The translations under genes and the position numbers were made by a program. This document shows, piece by piece, positions 32,240-40,873 of a stretch of DNA of 64,000 nt. Under the pieces are notes generated by a model, which was given only the letters and a program-made list of their open reading frames with translations, was not told the origin of the DNA and ran no database searches. Source of the stretch: Maccoyibacter intestinihominis (GTDB taxonomy: Bacteria; Bacillota; Clostridia; Lachnospirales; Lachnospiraceae); the NCBI RefSeq assembly GCF_040096355.1, contig NZ_JBBMEX010000001.1:320636-384635 (forward strand), read 5' to 3'. Every line of letters begins with the position of its first letter. The stretch's first letter is position 1.

Positions 32240-33949
32240 ATGTATCGGAATAAAACTGCATATCGAAAAAAAATCATGGTATTCATGGTGGTGGTTCTGC
32301 TGGTGCTGACGTTTTTAGTCGGAAGACTGGTCTATCTGATGATTTTTTGCTCAGAATACTATGGAAAAAAAGCGGAGGATCTGCACGAGAGAGAAAGAAA
32401 CATTAAAGCGGCACGCGGGGAGATCGTAGACTGTAACGGAGTGGTATTAGCGGAAAACAAGACCGTCTGTACAATTTCAGTGATACACAGTCAGATCAAA
32501 GAACCGGAAAAAGTCATTGCCATGTTAGCAAAAGAACTCGAAATGGATGAGGAGACGATCCGCAAACGTGTGGAAAAAGTATCTTCCATAGAAAAGATCA
32601 AGACCAATGTTCCAAAAGAAACAGGAGATGCCATCCGTGCGCATGGTTTAGCAGGCGTAAAGATCGATGAGGATTATAAACGGTATTATCCTTACGATAC
32701 CTTGGCTTCTAAGGTGTTGGGCTTTACCGGAGGCGATAATCAGGGGATCATCGGCTTAGAAGTAAAATACGATAAATACCTTCAGGGGAAAAATGGAAAA
32801 ATCCTGACGCTGACAGATGCGCGGGGGATTGAGATTGAAAACGCCGGTGAACGCAGGCAGGATCCGATCGACGGAAATGATCTGCATATCAGTCTTGATT
32901 ATAATATTCAAAAATATGCAGAGCAGGCAGCGAAAAAGGCAATGGAAGAACATGGGGCACAGAGTGTTTCCGTGTTGATGATGAATCCGCAAAACGGCGA
33001 GATCTTAGCAATGGTCAATGTACCGGAATTTAATCTGAACGAACCTTTTTCCATAGAAGGCGAAGTGCAGACAAATCAGGATAAGCTCAATCTGATGTGG
33101 CGTAACGGCTGTATCAATGATACCTATGAACCGGGCTCTACTTTTAAGATCATTACTACAGCAGCAGCCTTTGAAGAAGGTGTGGTCAGTTTAAAAGACC
33201 GGTTTCACTGTCCGGGATATAAGATCGTAGAGGACCGTAAGATTCGGTGTCACAAAGTCGGCGGTCATGGAGCCGAGGATTTTGCACAGGGGATCATGAA
33301 TTCCTGCAACCCGGTATTTATAGAGTTAGGACTGCGTTTAGGAAGTGAAAAATATTATTCCTATTTTAAACAGTTCGGTTTGCTGCAAAAGACCAATGTG
33401 GATTTACCGGGCGAGGCGGCAACGATCATGCACAATCCGAAAAATATCGGGCAGGTGGAGTTGGCGACCATATCCTTCGGACAGTCTTTTCAGATCACAC
33501 CGGTCCAGTTAGCGACTACCGTATCCTCTATTATCAATGGCGGCAACCGCGTGACCCCTCATTTCGGGGCTTATGTCACGGATGAAAAAGGAAAAAAGGT
33601 CAAAACATTTAAATACGAAACGACAGAGGGGATTGTCAGTGAAAAGACAAGCGAGACGGTCCGTATGCTCTTAGAAAAAGTAGTCAGTGAAGGAACCGGA
33701 AAAAATGCCGCGATCAAAGGCTTTTCCATCGGAGGAAAGACAGCGACTTCCCAGACACTGCCAAGAAGTGCAAATAAGTACATTGCATCCTTTTTAGGAT
33801 TTGCACCGGCAGATGATCCGAAAGTGCTTGGACTTGTCATTATCAATGACCCCAAAGGCGTATATTATGGAGGAACCATTGCGGCACCGGTCATGAAAGA
33901 AATATTTGAAAACGTACTTCCATACCTTGAAATTGAGCAAAAAGAGTGA
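32240..33949 (+). CDS. class B penicillin-binding protein (SpoVD/FtsI type)
   Basis: A 569-residue transpeptidase with one N-terminal membrane helix (FMVVVLLVLTFLVGRLVYLM), the ARGEIVDCNGVVLAE dimerisation motif, and the active-site set S300-T-F-K, S355-C-N and K500-T-A-T. The third motif has alanine where K-T-G is usual; GGKTATSQTLPRS is otherwise well formed. It is the second class B PBP here, separated by 69 bp from the first. In Bacillus the equivalent extra gene is the sporulation-specific spoVD, so a spore-cortex role is possible but not proven; the PASTA domain of SpoVD is missing. Confidence 0.88.
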   Translation: MYRNKTAYRKKIMVFMVVVLLVLTFLVGRLVYLMIFCSEYYGKKAEDLHERERNIKAARGEIVDCNGVVLAENKTVCTISVIHSQIKEPEKVIAMLAKELEMDEETIRKRVEKVSSIEKIKTNVPKETGDAIRAHGLAGVKIDEDYKRYYPYDTLASKVLGFTGGDNQGIIGLEVKYDKYLQGKNGKILTLTDARGIEIENAGERRQDPIDGNDLHISLDYNIQKYAEQAAKKAMEEHGAQSVSVLMMNPQNGEILAMVNVPEFNLNEPFSIEGEVQTNQDKLNLMWRNGCINDTYEPGSTFKIITTAAAFEEGVVSLKDRFHCPGYKIVEDRKIRCHKVGGHGAEDFAQGIMNSCNPVFIELGLRLGSEKYYSYFKQFGLLQKTNVDLPGEAATIMHNPKNIGQVELATISFGQSFQITPVQLATTVSSIINGGNRVTPHFGAYVTDEKGKKVKTFKYETTEGIVSEKTSETVRMLLEKVVSEGTGKNAAIKGFSIGGKTATSQTLPRSANKYIASFLGFAPADDPKVLGLVIINDPKGVYYGGTIAAPVMKEIFENVLPYLEIEQKE

Positions 33950-33980
33950 AGTGCCGGGGAACAATATTGTGTGGGATATC

Positions 33981-34009
33981 TTGCACAAAAGTAAAAAATA
34001 ACGTATACT
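33981..34009 (+). promoter_or_regulatory. internal promoter before mraY
   Basis: TTGCAC (33981-33986), 17-base spacer, TATACT (34004-34009). It would let mraY-murD-ftsW-divIB be transcribed independently of the mraZ promoter. Confidence 0.55.
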
Positions 34010-34072
34010 AGAAAAGTTAGAAAAAACGCAACTATCAGCATAGCTGAAAAAAATACATGAGGTGGAAAACAT

Positions 34073-35026
34073 ATGTCATATCAAGTAGTAATCCCGGTAA
34101 TTATATCGTTTGTTATCAGTGCAGTTTTAGGCCCTATTGTCATTCCATTTTTACGAAAATTAAAGGTGGGGCAGACGGAAAGAGAAGAATTGAAGTCCCA
34201 TTTAAAAAAGACGGGAACACCGACGATGGGTGGGATTATCATACTTGCGAGTGTGATACTGACCTCTCTGATATATGTTAAGGATTATCCGAAGATCATA
34301 CCGATTTTGTTTGTAACCGTCGGATTCGGAATTGTAGGATTTCTGGATGATTATCTGAAAGTGGTATTAAAACGTTCCGATGGTCTGTTAGCATGGCAGA
34401 AGATGCTTTGTCAGATTGTGATTACGGCAATTTTTGTATTTTATATCTTGAAATTTACAGATGTATCACTTACTATGCTGATTCCGTTTTCCGGTGGAAA
34501 ATATCTGAATCTTGGAGTTCTTGCGATTCCGGTTATGTTTTTAGCGGTAATTGGAACCGTCAATGGAGTGAATTTTACGGATGGTCTGGACGGTCTGGCA
34601 TCCAGTGTCACGGTATTGGTAGCAACCTTTTTTACTGTGGTTGCAGTAGGAACACACAGCGGAATTGAGCCGATTACCTGTGCAGTCGTAGGTGCACTGA
34701 TGGGATTTTTGCTGTTCAATGTCTACCCTGCAAAAGTGTTTATGGGAGATACCGGTTCTCTGGCGCTTGGCGGATTTGTGGCGGCGAGTGCCTATATGAT
34801 GCAGATGCCGATTTTTATTCTGATTGTGGGACTGATTTACTGGATTGAAATTTTATCCGTTATGATACAGGTTACTTATTTTAAAAAGACCGGTGGAAAA
34901 AGAATCTTTAAGATGGCACCGATCCATCATCATTTTGAATTATGTGGCTGGTCAGAGACGAGGGTCGTTGCGGTATTTTCCATTGCTACGGCAATTCTCT
35001 GCCTGATTGGGCTTCTGGCATTATAG
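34073..35026 (+). CDS. mraY: phospho-N-acetylmuramoyl-pentapeptide transferase
   Basis: A 317-residue, ten-helix membrane enzyme that transfers phospho-MurNAc-pentapeptide to undecaprenyl phosphate, making lipid I. Landmarks: LKKTGTPTMGGIIILASVIL, GFLDDYLKV with the catalytic aspartates, NFTDGLDGLASS, FMGDTGSLALGGF and the C-terminal MAPIHHHFELCGWSETRVV. A GAGGTGG site precedes the ATG at 34073. murD follows after 11 bp. Confidence 0.96.
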   Translation: MSYQVVIPVIISFVISAVLGPIVIPFLRKLKVGQTEREELKSHLKKTGTPTMGGIIILASVILTSLIYVKDYPKIIPILFVTVGFGIVGFLDDYLKVVLKRSDGLLAWQKMLCQIVITAIFVFYILKFTDVSLTMLIPFSGGKYLNLGVLAIPVMFLAVIGTVNGVNFTDGLDGLASSVTVLVATFFTVVAVGTHSGIEPITCAVVGALMGFLLFNVYPAKVFMGDTGSLALGGFVAASAYMMQMPIFILIVGLIYWIEILSVMIQVTYFKKTGGKRIFKMAPIHHHFELCGWSETRVVAVFSIATAILCLIGLLAL

Positions 35027-35037
35027 GAGGAAAGAAA

Positions 35038-36396
35038 ATGGATTTACAGGGAAAGACCGTATTGATTGTGGGTGCCGGAAAGAGTGGAATCGCTGCCGGT
35101 GAATTACTTAGAAAAAAGGGAATTGCATACAGGCTTTATGATGGAAATAAAGAATTGTCCAAAGAGGAACTGCAAAAAAATGACATCTGGAAGGACTGCG
35201 AGATCATTTTAGGAGACCTTCCGATGGAAATCTTAGCAGACACCGGACTTGCCGTATTAAGTCCCGGCGTTCCGACGGATTTGCCGGTCATCGCAGCCAT
35301 CAGAGAGCAGGGGATTCCAATCTGGGGCGAAATAGAGCTGGCATATCATTTTGCAAAAGGCAGACTTCTTGCAATTACCGGAACAAATGGAAAGACTACA
35401 ACAACATCCCTGTTAGGAGAGATTATGCAGGCATATTTTGAGGATGTCAAAGTTGTTGGAAATATTGGTATTCCATATACAAGTGTTGCCGCAGATACGA
35501 CAGACGAGACGGTGACTGTTGCAGAAATCTCAAGTTTCCAGTTAGAGACGGCAGTGGATTTTCATCCGCAGGTCAGTGCAATTTTAAATATTACACCGGA
35601 TCATTTAAATCGCCATCATACCATGGAGTGTTATATTGAAACGAAAGAAAGCATTACGAAGAACCAGCAAAAAGAAGATGTCTGTGTACTGAATTATGAG
35701 GATGAGGTGCTTTTGGAATTTGGCAAAACACTTCCGATCCGGGTGGTATATTTCAGCAGTAAAAGACGGCTAGAGGATGGCTTCTTCTATGAAGATGGCG
35801 TGATTTACAAATCAACGGGCGGTAAGGCGGAAAAAATCATTGAAACTTCCAGACTACAGATATTGGGATTACATAATTATGAGAATGTCATGGCAGCAGC
35901 GGCAATGGCAGACAGTTTTGGTGTACCGATGGAGGTTATTACAAAGGTTTTAGAACAATTTCAGGCGGTAGAGCATAGAATTGAGTATGTTGTAGAAAAA
36001 CGCGGTGTAAAATTTTATAACGATTCGAAAGGAACAAATCCGGATGCGGCGATTCAGGGAATCCGTGCGATGGAAAGACCGACCTTTTTAATTGGAGGCG
36101 GTTATGATAAACAATCCGAATACGATGAATGGATTGAAGCATTTGATGGAAAAGTCAAGCAGTTGGTCTTAATCGGTCAGACCAGAGAGAAGATTGCAGA
36201 ATGTGCAAAAAAACATGGATTTACGGAGATTGCCTTTGCAGACAGTTTGGAAGAAGCCATGGACATCTGCTATCAGAATGCTGTAGAAGGAGATGCGATT
36301 TTGCTGTCTCCGGCATGTGCAAGCTGGGGAATGTTTGACAATTATGAACAGCGTGGAGAAAAATTCAAGGAATATGCAAGAAATCTAAAGGAGTAA
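35038..36396 (+). CDS. murD: UDP-N-acetylmuramoyl-L-alanine--D-glutamate ligase
   Basis: A 452-residue cytosolic Mur ligase that adds D-glutamate to UDP-MurNAc-L-Ala with ATP. The N-terminal nucleotide fold (KTVLIVGAGKSGIAAGELL) is followed by the central ATP loop TGTNGKTTTTSLL, the substrate segment NITPDHLNRH and the C-terminal ligase domain with FYNDSKGTNPDA. I chose ATG 35038 behind AGGAGG; an upstream frame from 34942 only overlaps mraY. ftsW starts three bases after its stop. murC, murG and murB, often nearby, are not in this cluster. Confidence 0.95.
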   Translation: MDLQGKTVLIVGAGKSGIAAGELLRKKGIAYRLYDGNKELSKEELQKNDIWKDCEIILGDLPMEILADTGLAVLSPGVPTDLPVIAAIREQGIPIWGEIELAYHFAKGRLLAITGTNGKTTTTSLLGEIMQAYFEDVKVVGNIGIPYTSVAADTTDETVTVAEISSFQLETAVDFHPQVSAILNITPDHLNRHHTMECYIETKESITKNQQKEDVCVLNYEDEVLLEFGKTLPIRVVYFSSKRRLEDGFFYEDGVIYKSTGGKAEKIIETSRLQILGLHNYENVMAAAAMADSFGVPMEVITKVLEQFQAVEHRIEYVVEKRGVKFYNDSKGTNPDAAIQGIRAMERPTFLIGGGYDKQSEYDEWIEAFDGKVKQLVLIGQTREKIAECAKKHGFTEIAFADSLEEAMDICYQNAVEGDAILLSPACASWGMFDNYEQRGEKFKEYARNLKE

Positions 36397-36399
36397 TGC

Positions 36400-37524
36400 A
36401 TGGGTAAGAAGCGGGAACGAACCGGCAGCAAACCGACAAGATATTTTGATTACAGTCTGTTGTTTATCATTATTTTTCTGGTCTGTTTCGGACTGGTCAT
36501 GCTCTATTCGACCAGTTCTTACGATGGGCAGTTAAAATTCGACGACAGTGCATATTATGTGAAAAAGCAGTTGTTTGCAACAAGCCTCGGATTCATGGCA
36601 ATGTATCTGATATCGAGGATCGATTATCATGTATGGATGCGTTTTGCGGGAGTGGCTTACATAGTGGCACTGTTACTGTGTACAGCAGTTATTTTTGTTG
36701 GTCAGGAATATAATGGACAAAAGAGGTGGCTGAAATTAGGACCATTGTCTTTTCAGCCGTCAGAGTTTGCAAAGATAGCGGTCATACTGTTCTTAGCAGT
36801 GCTGATCAGCCGCATGCCCAAGCAGATGAAAAAGTTTCAGACGGTGATCAAGGTACTTCTGATCGTAGTGCCGATCGTCGGTGTCATTGCATATAACAAC
36901 CTAAGTACGGCAATCATTCTGTTGGGGATTGCCGTTGTGATGTCCTTTGTGGCAAGTCCGAAATATGCACAGTTTTTCGCGTTAGGAGGACTCGGAATCG
37001 CGTTTGGAAGTATCTTTATCTATTTAGAGAGATACCGTGCAGAGCGTATCAAGATCTGGCTGAACCCGGAGGATTACGAAAAGGGTTACCAGACATTACA
37101 GGGGCTCTATGCGATCGGTTCCGGTAAACTGTTTGGAAAAGGTCTCGGTGAGAGTATGCAAAAGCTCGGATTCTTGCCGGAAGCACAGAATGATATGATC
37201 TTTTCCATCATTTGCGAAGAGTTAGGACTGTTTGGTGCAGTCTGTGTCATTCTTTTGTTTTTACTGATGCTGTGGAGATTTATGGTCATTGCCAATAATG
37301 CTCCGGATCTGTATGGAGCACTGCTTGTGGTAGGTATCATGGCACATATTTCCATTCAGGTTATTTTAAATATCGCAGTTGTAACAAATTCTATTCCAAA
37401 TACAGGTATTACACTGCCGTTTATCAGTTATGGAGGTACATCGGTTCTGTTTCTGCTTTCCGAGATGGGATTGGCACTTAGTGTGTCAAGAGGAATCCGG
37501 TTAGATGGACCGGAGGATTTATGA
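36400..37524 (+). CDS. ftsW: septal peptidoglycan polymerase FtsW
   Basis: A 374-residue SEDS-family membrane protein, ten helices, that polymerises lipid II into glycan strands during division together with a class B PBP. Family signs: FGLVMLYSTSS, QRYWGK-like QKRWLKLGPLSFQPSEFAK, NNLSTAIILL, then AIGSGKLFGKGLGES and the catalytic-loop region LPEAQNDMIFSIICEELGLF, and near the end NSIPNTGITLPFISYGGTS. It lies three bases after murD and overlaps divIB by four bases (ATGA), a sign of translational coupling. Confidence 0.93.
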   Translation: MGKKRERTGSKPTRYFDYSLLFIIIFLVCFGLVMLYSTSSYDGQLKFDDSAYYVKKQLFATSLGFMAMYLISRIDYHVWMRFAGVAYIVALLLCTAVIFVGQEYNGQKRWLKLGPLSFQPSEFAKIAVILFLAVLISRMPKQMKKFQTVIKVLLIVVPIVGVIAYNNLSTAIILLGIAVVMSFVASPKYAQFFALGGLGIAFGSIFIYLERYRAERIKIWLNPEDYEKGYQTLQGLYAIGSGKLFGKGLGESMQKLGFLPEAQNDMIFSIICEELGLFGAVCVILLFLLMLWRFMVIANNAPDLYGALLVVGIMAHISIQVILNIAVVTNSIPNTGITLPFISYGGTSVLFLLSEMGLALSVSRGIRLDGPEDL

Positions 37525-38276
37525 GAAAAAGAGAGAAGAGCGAAAAAGGCGAAAAAAGAATAAATTTCCTGCTGATACTGATCATCCTTATATTATTAGC
37601 TGCGCTTGGAGTGGTTGCGTATAAGGGTTTTACCGTGAAACAGGTGCAGGTAGAGGGAACGGATCTGTATCCGGATGAAACCATCCGCCAATGGGTATTA
37701 AATGATGACTACTCGTGGAATACCCTGTATGTATTTTTAAAATACAAATTTAAGGATGCGGAGGAAATGCCGTTTTTACAGCAGCCGGAGGTGCGCATCA
37801 AAGGTCCGCATAGTTTGAGTATCAAAGTCAGAGAAAAAAAGATTGCCGGTTATCTCTATGTCCCGGCAATGGGGCAGAATGCCTATTTTAACAAAGACGG
37901 TGTAGTGGTGGAGACTTCTTCAAGGAAGTTAGAAGGAATGATGGAAGTGACCGGATTAGAATGCAGTAAAGTTTCGGTTGGCGAAAAAATTCCCGTTAAG
38001 AAGAAGTCCTTGTTAAAAGCAATGCTCAGTCTGACACAGGGGCTTAGCAAATATAAAATGATGCCGCAGACAATCCATTGTGATGAATATTCCAATATTA
38101 TGTTAGAATATGAAAAAGTTACCGTAAATATGGGAAATAGTCAGAATCTGAGTGCAAAAATGGAAACACTTTCCGTCATATTTCCACAGTTAAAGGATAT
38201 GAGCGGTACGCTTCATATGGAAAACTGGTCAGAGGAAAATACGGATGTGCCATTTGAAAAGAGTAATGGTTCCTAA
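37521..38276 (+). CDS. divIB: cell division protein DivIB/FtsQ
   Basis: A 251-residue bitopic division protein. A basic cytoplasmic start (KREKSEKGEKR) precedes one membrane helix (INFLLILIILILLAALGVVA), then a POTRA domain (FTVKQVQVEGTDLYPDETIR) and the FtsQ/DivIB beta domain with EKKIAGYLYVPAMGQNAYF-like strands. DivIB binds FtsL and DivIC and holds the septal synthases in check. The ATGA overlap with ftsW and the position before ftsZ support the assignment; sequence conservation in this family is low. Confidence 0.85.
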   Translation: MRKREKSEKGEKRINFLLILIILILLAALGVVAYKGFTVKQVQVEGTDLYPDETIRQWVLNDDYSWNTLYVFLKYKFKDAEEMPFLQQPEVRIKGPHSLSIKVREKKIAGYLYVPAMGQNAYFNKDGVVVETSSRKLEGMMEVTGLECSKVSVGEKIPVKKKSLLKAMLSLTQGLSKYKMMPQTIHCDEYSNIMLEYEKVTVNMGNSQNLSAKMETLSVIFPQLKDMSGTLHMENWSEENTDVPFEKSNGS

Positions 38277-38331
38277 AATGGAGAACTGCCAGTGCAGTAA
38301 AAAAATAGTAATAAAAAAATAGAATTTGTAG

Positions 38332-38360
38332 TTGATTAATTCAACGAAAAATTATATTAT
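38332..38360 (+). promoter_or_regulatory. ftsZ promoter
   Basis: TTGATT (38332-38337), 17-base spacer, TATTAT (38355-38360). It would give ftsZ its own transcript with a leader of about 90 bases. Confidence 0.55.
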
Positions 38361-38459
38361 ATTTGTATGTGTATATTCCGAATGGGAATCGTTACATACG
38401 AAGAGAGATAGTTTCATTTTATTTAGATAAATCCCAGAAAGGAAAAAGGAGGAAGAACC

Positions 38460-39671
38460 TTGTTAGAGATTATGACGACAGAAGCAGATTCCAGTGCAAA
38501 AATTATTGTAATTGGTGTAGGAGGAGCTGGAAATAATGCTGTAAATAGAATGATTGATGAGAATATCGGTGGGGTAGAGTTCATTGGGGTCAATACGGAC
38601 AAGCAGGCTTTGATGTTATGTAAAGCACCGACACTGATCCAGATTGGTGAGAAGCTGACCAAAGGTCTCGGAGCCGGAGCACAGCCGGAAATCGGTGAAA
38701 AAGCGGCAGAAGAGAGTGTGGAGGATTTAACGAACGCGATCAAAGGTGCGGATATGGTATTCGTAACCTGTGGCATGGGCGGTGGAACAGGAACCGGAGC
38801 AGCTCCTGTTGTAGCGAAGATCGCAAAAGAAATGGACATTCTGACCGTTGGTGTTGTAACAAAGCCTTTTAAATTTGAGGCAAAAGCGCGTATGGTCAAT
38901 GCACTTTCCGGAATTGAGAAGTTAAAAGAGGCAGTGGATACACTGATCGTCATTCCGAATGATAAATTATTAGAGATCGTAGATCGCAGAACTACAATGC
39001 CGGATGCATTGAAGAAGGCGGATGAAGTATTACAGCAGTCCGTACAGGGAATCACAGACCTGATCAATCTTCCAGCATTGATCAACTTAGATTTCGCGGA
39101 TGTTCAGACCGTTATGCGAGATAAAGGTATGGCACATATCGGTATCGGTTCTGCTAAAGGCGATGAAAAAGCCATTGAGGCAGTGAAATTAGCAGTAGCG
39201 AGTCCATTATTAGAGACAACTATTACCGGAGCATCCCACGTCATCATCAATATTTCGGGAGATATTTCCCTGATGGATGCAAATGACGCAGCAAGCTATG
39301 TTCAGGATTTAGCAGGCGATAATGCAAATATCATCTTTGGTGCAAAATATGATGAGACAATGACAGATGAGGCAACGATTACAGTTATTGCAACAGGACT
39401 TGAGACAAAGCCGACAGGTAATAAGATTATGCCGGATTTAAAATATCAGACAACATCAACACCAACCGCAAGACCGACTGCACAGAGTTTTACGGCAAGA
39501 CCACAGGTAACACCGACACCGGTGCAGAATTCCATGCCGATGCAGAACTCCGTGCCGGTACAGAATACAACAAGTACCTTAAGCGGAATCAAGAAGCCGG
39601 CAAAACCGGTCAGCAATGTACCGGAAAAAGATATCCAGATTCCGGCATTCTTAAAGAATACAAGAAAGTAA
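38460..39671 (+). CDS. ftsZ: cell division protein FtsZ
   Basis: The 403-residue tubulin homologue that forms the division ring. The GTPase domain has VIGVGGAGNNAVNRMI, the tubulin signature GGGTGTG at residues 107-113 and NLDFADVQTVM with the catalytic T7 loop. A linker rich in T, P, Q and N (about residues 330-385) ends in the conserved tail peptide IPAFLKNTRK, which binds FtsA or SepF. The start is a TTG at 38460, seven bases after AAAGGAGG; the ATG at 38472 is too far from that site. A rare start codon on such an abundant protein is worth noting. It has its own promoter. Confidence 0.96.
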   Translation: MLEIMTTEADSSAKIIVIGVGGAGNNAVNRMIDENIGGVEFIGVNTDKQALMLCKAPTLIQIGEKLTKGLGAGAQPEIGEKAAEESVEDLTNAIKGADMVFVTCGMGGGTGTGAAPVVAKIAKEMDILTVGVVTKPFKFEAKARMVNALSGIEKLKEAVDTLIVIPNDKLLEIVDRRTTMPDALKKADEVLQQSVQGITDLINLPALINLDFADVQTVMRDKGMAHIGIGSAKGDEKAIEAVKLAVASPLLETTITGASHVIINISGDISLMDANDAASYVQDLAGDNANIIFGAKYDETMTDEATITVIATGLETKPTGNKIMPDLKYQTTSTPTARPTAQSFTARPQVTPTPVQNSMPMQNSVPVQNTTSTLSGIKKPAKPVSNVPEKDIQIPAFLKNTRK

Positions 39672-39697
39672 ATGCACTTTCGCGGTAAAGGATCATA

Positions 39698-39737
39698 CAG
39701 AGCAGTGGATGTGAAAGCGTCTGCTGCTTTTTGTTTC
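39698..39737 (+). terminator. probable ftsZ terminator
   Basis: AGCAG (39701-39705) can pair with CTGCT about 15 bases later, followed by GCTTTTTGTTT. The stem is short. Confidence 0.45.
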
Positions 39738-39781
39738 CGATAGAGATTAGGGGCAAAGGGCGGTTTCTTTAGATCGGCAAC

Positions 39782-39977
39782 TTGCACAAAGCCGGATCTG
39801 TTTTGTTCCGTTGTACGAAAATAAGAAAATTTAAGTCTGTCTGAGTTAGGCTGTGATGGAGTGACGTGTACGTCTTAAACGCCCCGTCCATGGCAGCAAA
39901 ACACTATACATGAACAGCCAGACTAAGATTTACTAATTTTCTCCCGAAGTCACAAAAGCAGTCCCGGTTTTGTGCGA
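39782..39977 (+). repeat. large inverted repeat B3 between ftsZ and larB
   Basis: A 196-bp imperfect palindrome. Outer arms: TTGCACAAAGCCGGATCTG at 39782-39800 with CAGTCCCGGTTTTGTGCGA at 39959-39977, extended by TTTTGT / ACAAAA. Inner arms: AGAAAATT (39824-39831) with AATTTTCT (39935-39942), AGTCT / AGACT and GGCTG / CAGCC. The loop has a small palindrome GACGTGTACGTC. It resembles B1 and B2 in size and layout but not in sequence. The rest of the 449-bp gap shows no gene. Confidence 0.7.
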
Positions 39978-40120
39978 AGCACACTTTTGCTCTCTGAATT
40001 GAAGTTCTGAAGATAAACGAAATTGCATGAGAAACAGAGTCGTGTGGTTAGAAAAGTCTGGAATAGAAAACACAGGATTTTTAAAACAGACAGGTAGCAT
40101 AATAGATATGGAGCAGTGAC

Positions 40121-40873
40121 ATGGAAATACAGGAGTTATTAGAACAGGTAAAAGCAGGAACGCTTTCCATAGAGGAAGCAAAACAGTATTTGCGAAAAGA
40201 GCCATTTGAAGAATTAGGATATGCGAAGTTAGATACTCATCGGAAACTCAGGACCGGACATGCGGAAGTGATTTACTGTGAGGGAAAGTCGACGGAGCAT
40301 TTTTTAGAGATTTTTACGCACCTTTATCGGGAAAATGGTGAGGTATTTGGAACAAGGGCATCGAAGGAACAGTATTTAGCAGCAAAGGAACGGTTTCCAC
40401 AGACCGTTTATGATGAGACTTCCCGTATCATCCGAATTGAAAAGAATGACAAGCCGCATATGGGAAAAATCGTGGTATGCAGTGCGGGAACAGCAGATAT
40501 TTTCGTAGCAGAGGAAGCGGCACTGACAGCAGAGTATTTTGGAAATTATGTGGAACGTATCTATGATATAGGAGTCTGTGGGATACACAGGATGCTGGCA
40601 AATCTGGATGCGATCCAAAGTGCAAACTGCATTGTTGCGGTGGCAGGAATGGAGGGCGCATTAGCAAGCGTTCTTGGCGGCTTGGTGGATAAACCGGTCA
40701 TTGCAGTTCCGACATCGGTGGGCTATGGTGCAAGTTTTCACGGGGTTTCGGCACTCCTGACCATGATCAATTCCTGCGCGAACGGGGTGGCAGTGGTCAA
40801 TATCGACAATGGTTATGGTGCCGGCTATATGGCATCACAGATCAACAGGTTAGTAGGAGAACAGCATGAGTAA
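40121..40873 (+). CDS. larB: nickel pincer cofactor biosynthesis carboxylase/hydrolase LarB
   Basis: A 250-residue LarB protein, which carboxylates nicotinic acid adenine dinucleotide and cleaves off AMP in the first step of nickel-pincer cofactor synthesis for lactate racemase-type enzymes. It belongs to the PurE-like carboxylase fold: GKIVVCSAGTADIFVAEEAA, then DIGVCGIHRML and the PurE-like CIVAVAGMEGALASVLGGLV with DKPVIAVPTSVGYGAS. It overlaps larC by eight bases. larA and larE are not in the window. Confidence 0.93.
   Translation: MEIQELLEQVKAGTLSIEEAKQYLRKEPFEELGYAKLDTHRKLRTGHAEVIYCEGKSTEHFLEIFTHLYRENGEVFGTRASKEQYLAAKERFPQTVYDETSRIIRIEKNDKPHMGKIVVCSAGTADIFVAEEAALTAEYFGNYVERIYDIGVCGIHRMLANLDAIQSANCIVAVAGMEGALASVLGGLVDKPVIAVPTSVGYGASFHGVSALLTMINSCANGVAVVNIDNGYGAGYMASQINRLVGEQHE

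Noticed and set aside
39672..40120. Possible small RNA gene between ftsZ and larB
   Set aside because: Apart from the ftsZ terminator and inverted repeat B3, I saw no promoter-terminator pair that defines an RNA; kept only as a repeat.
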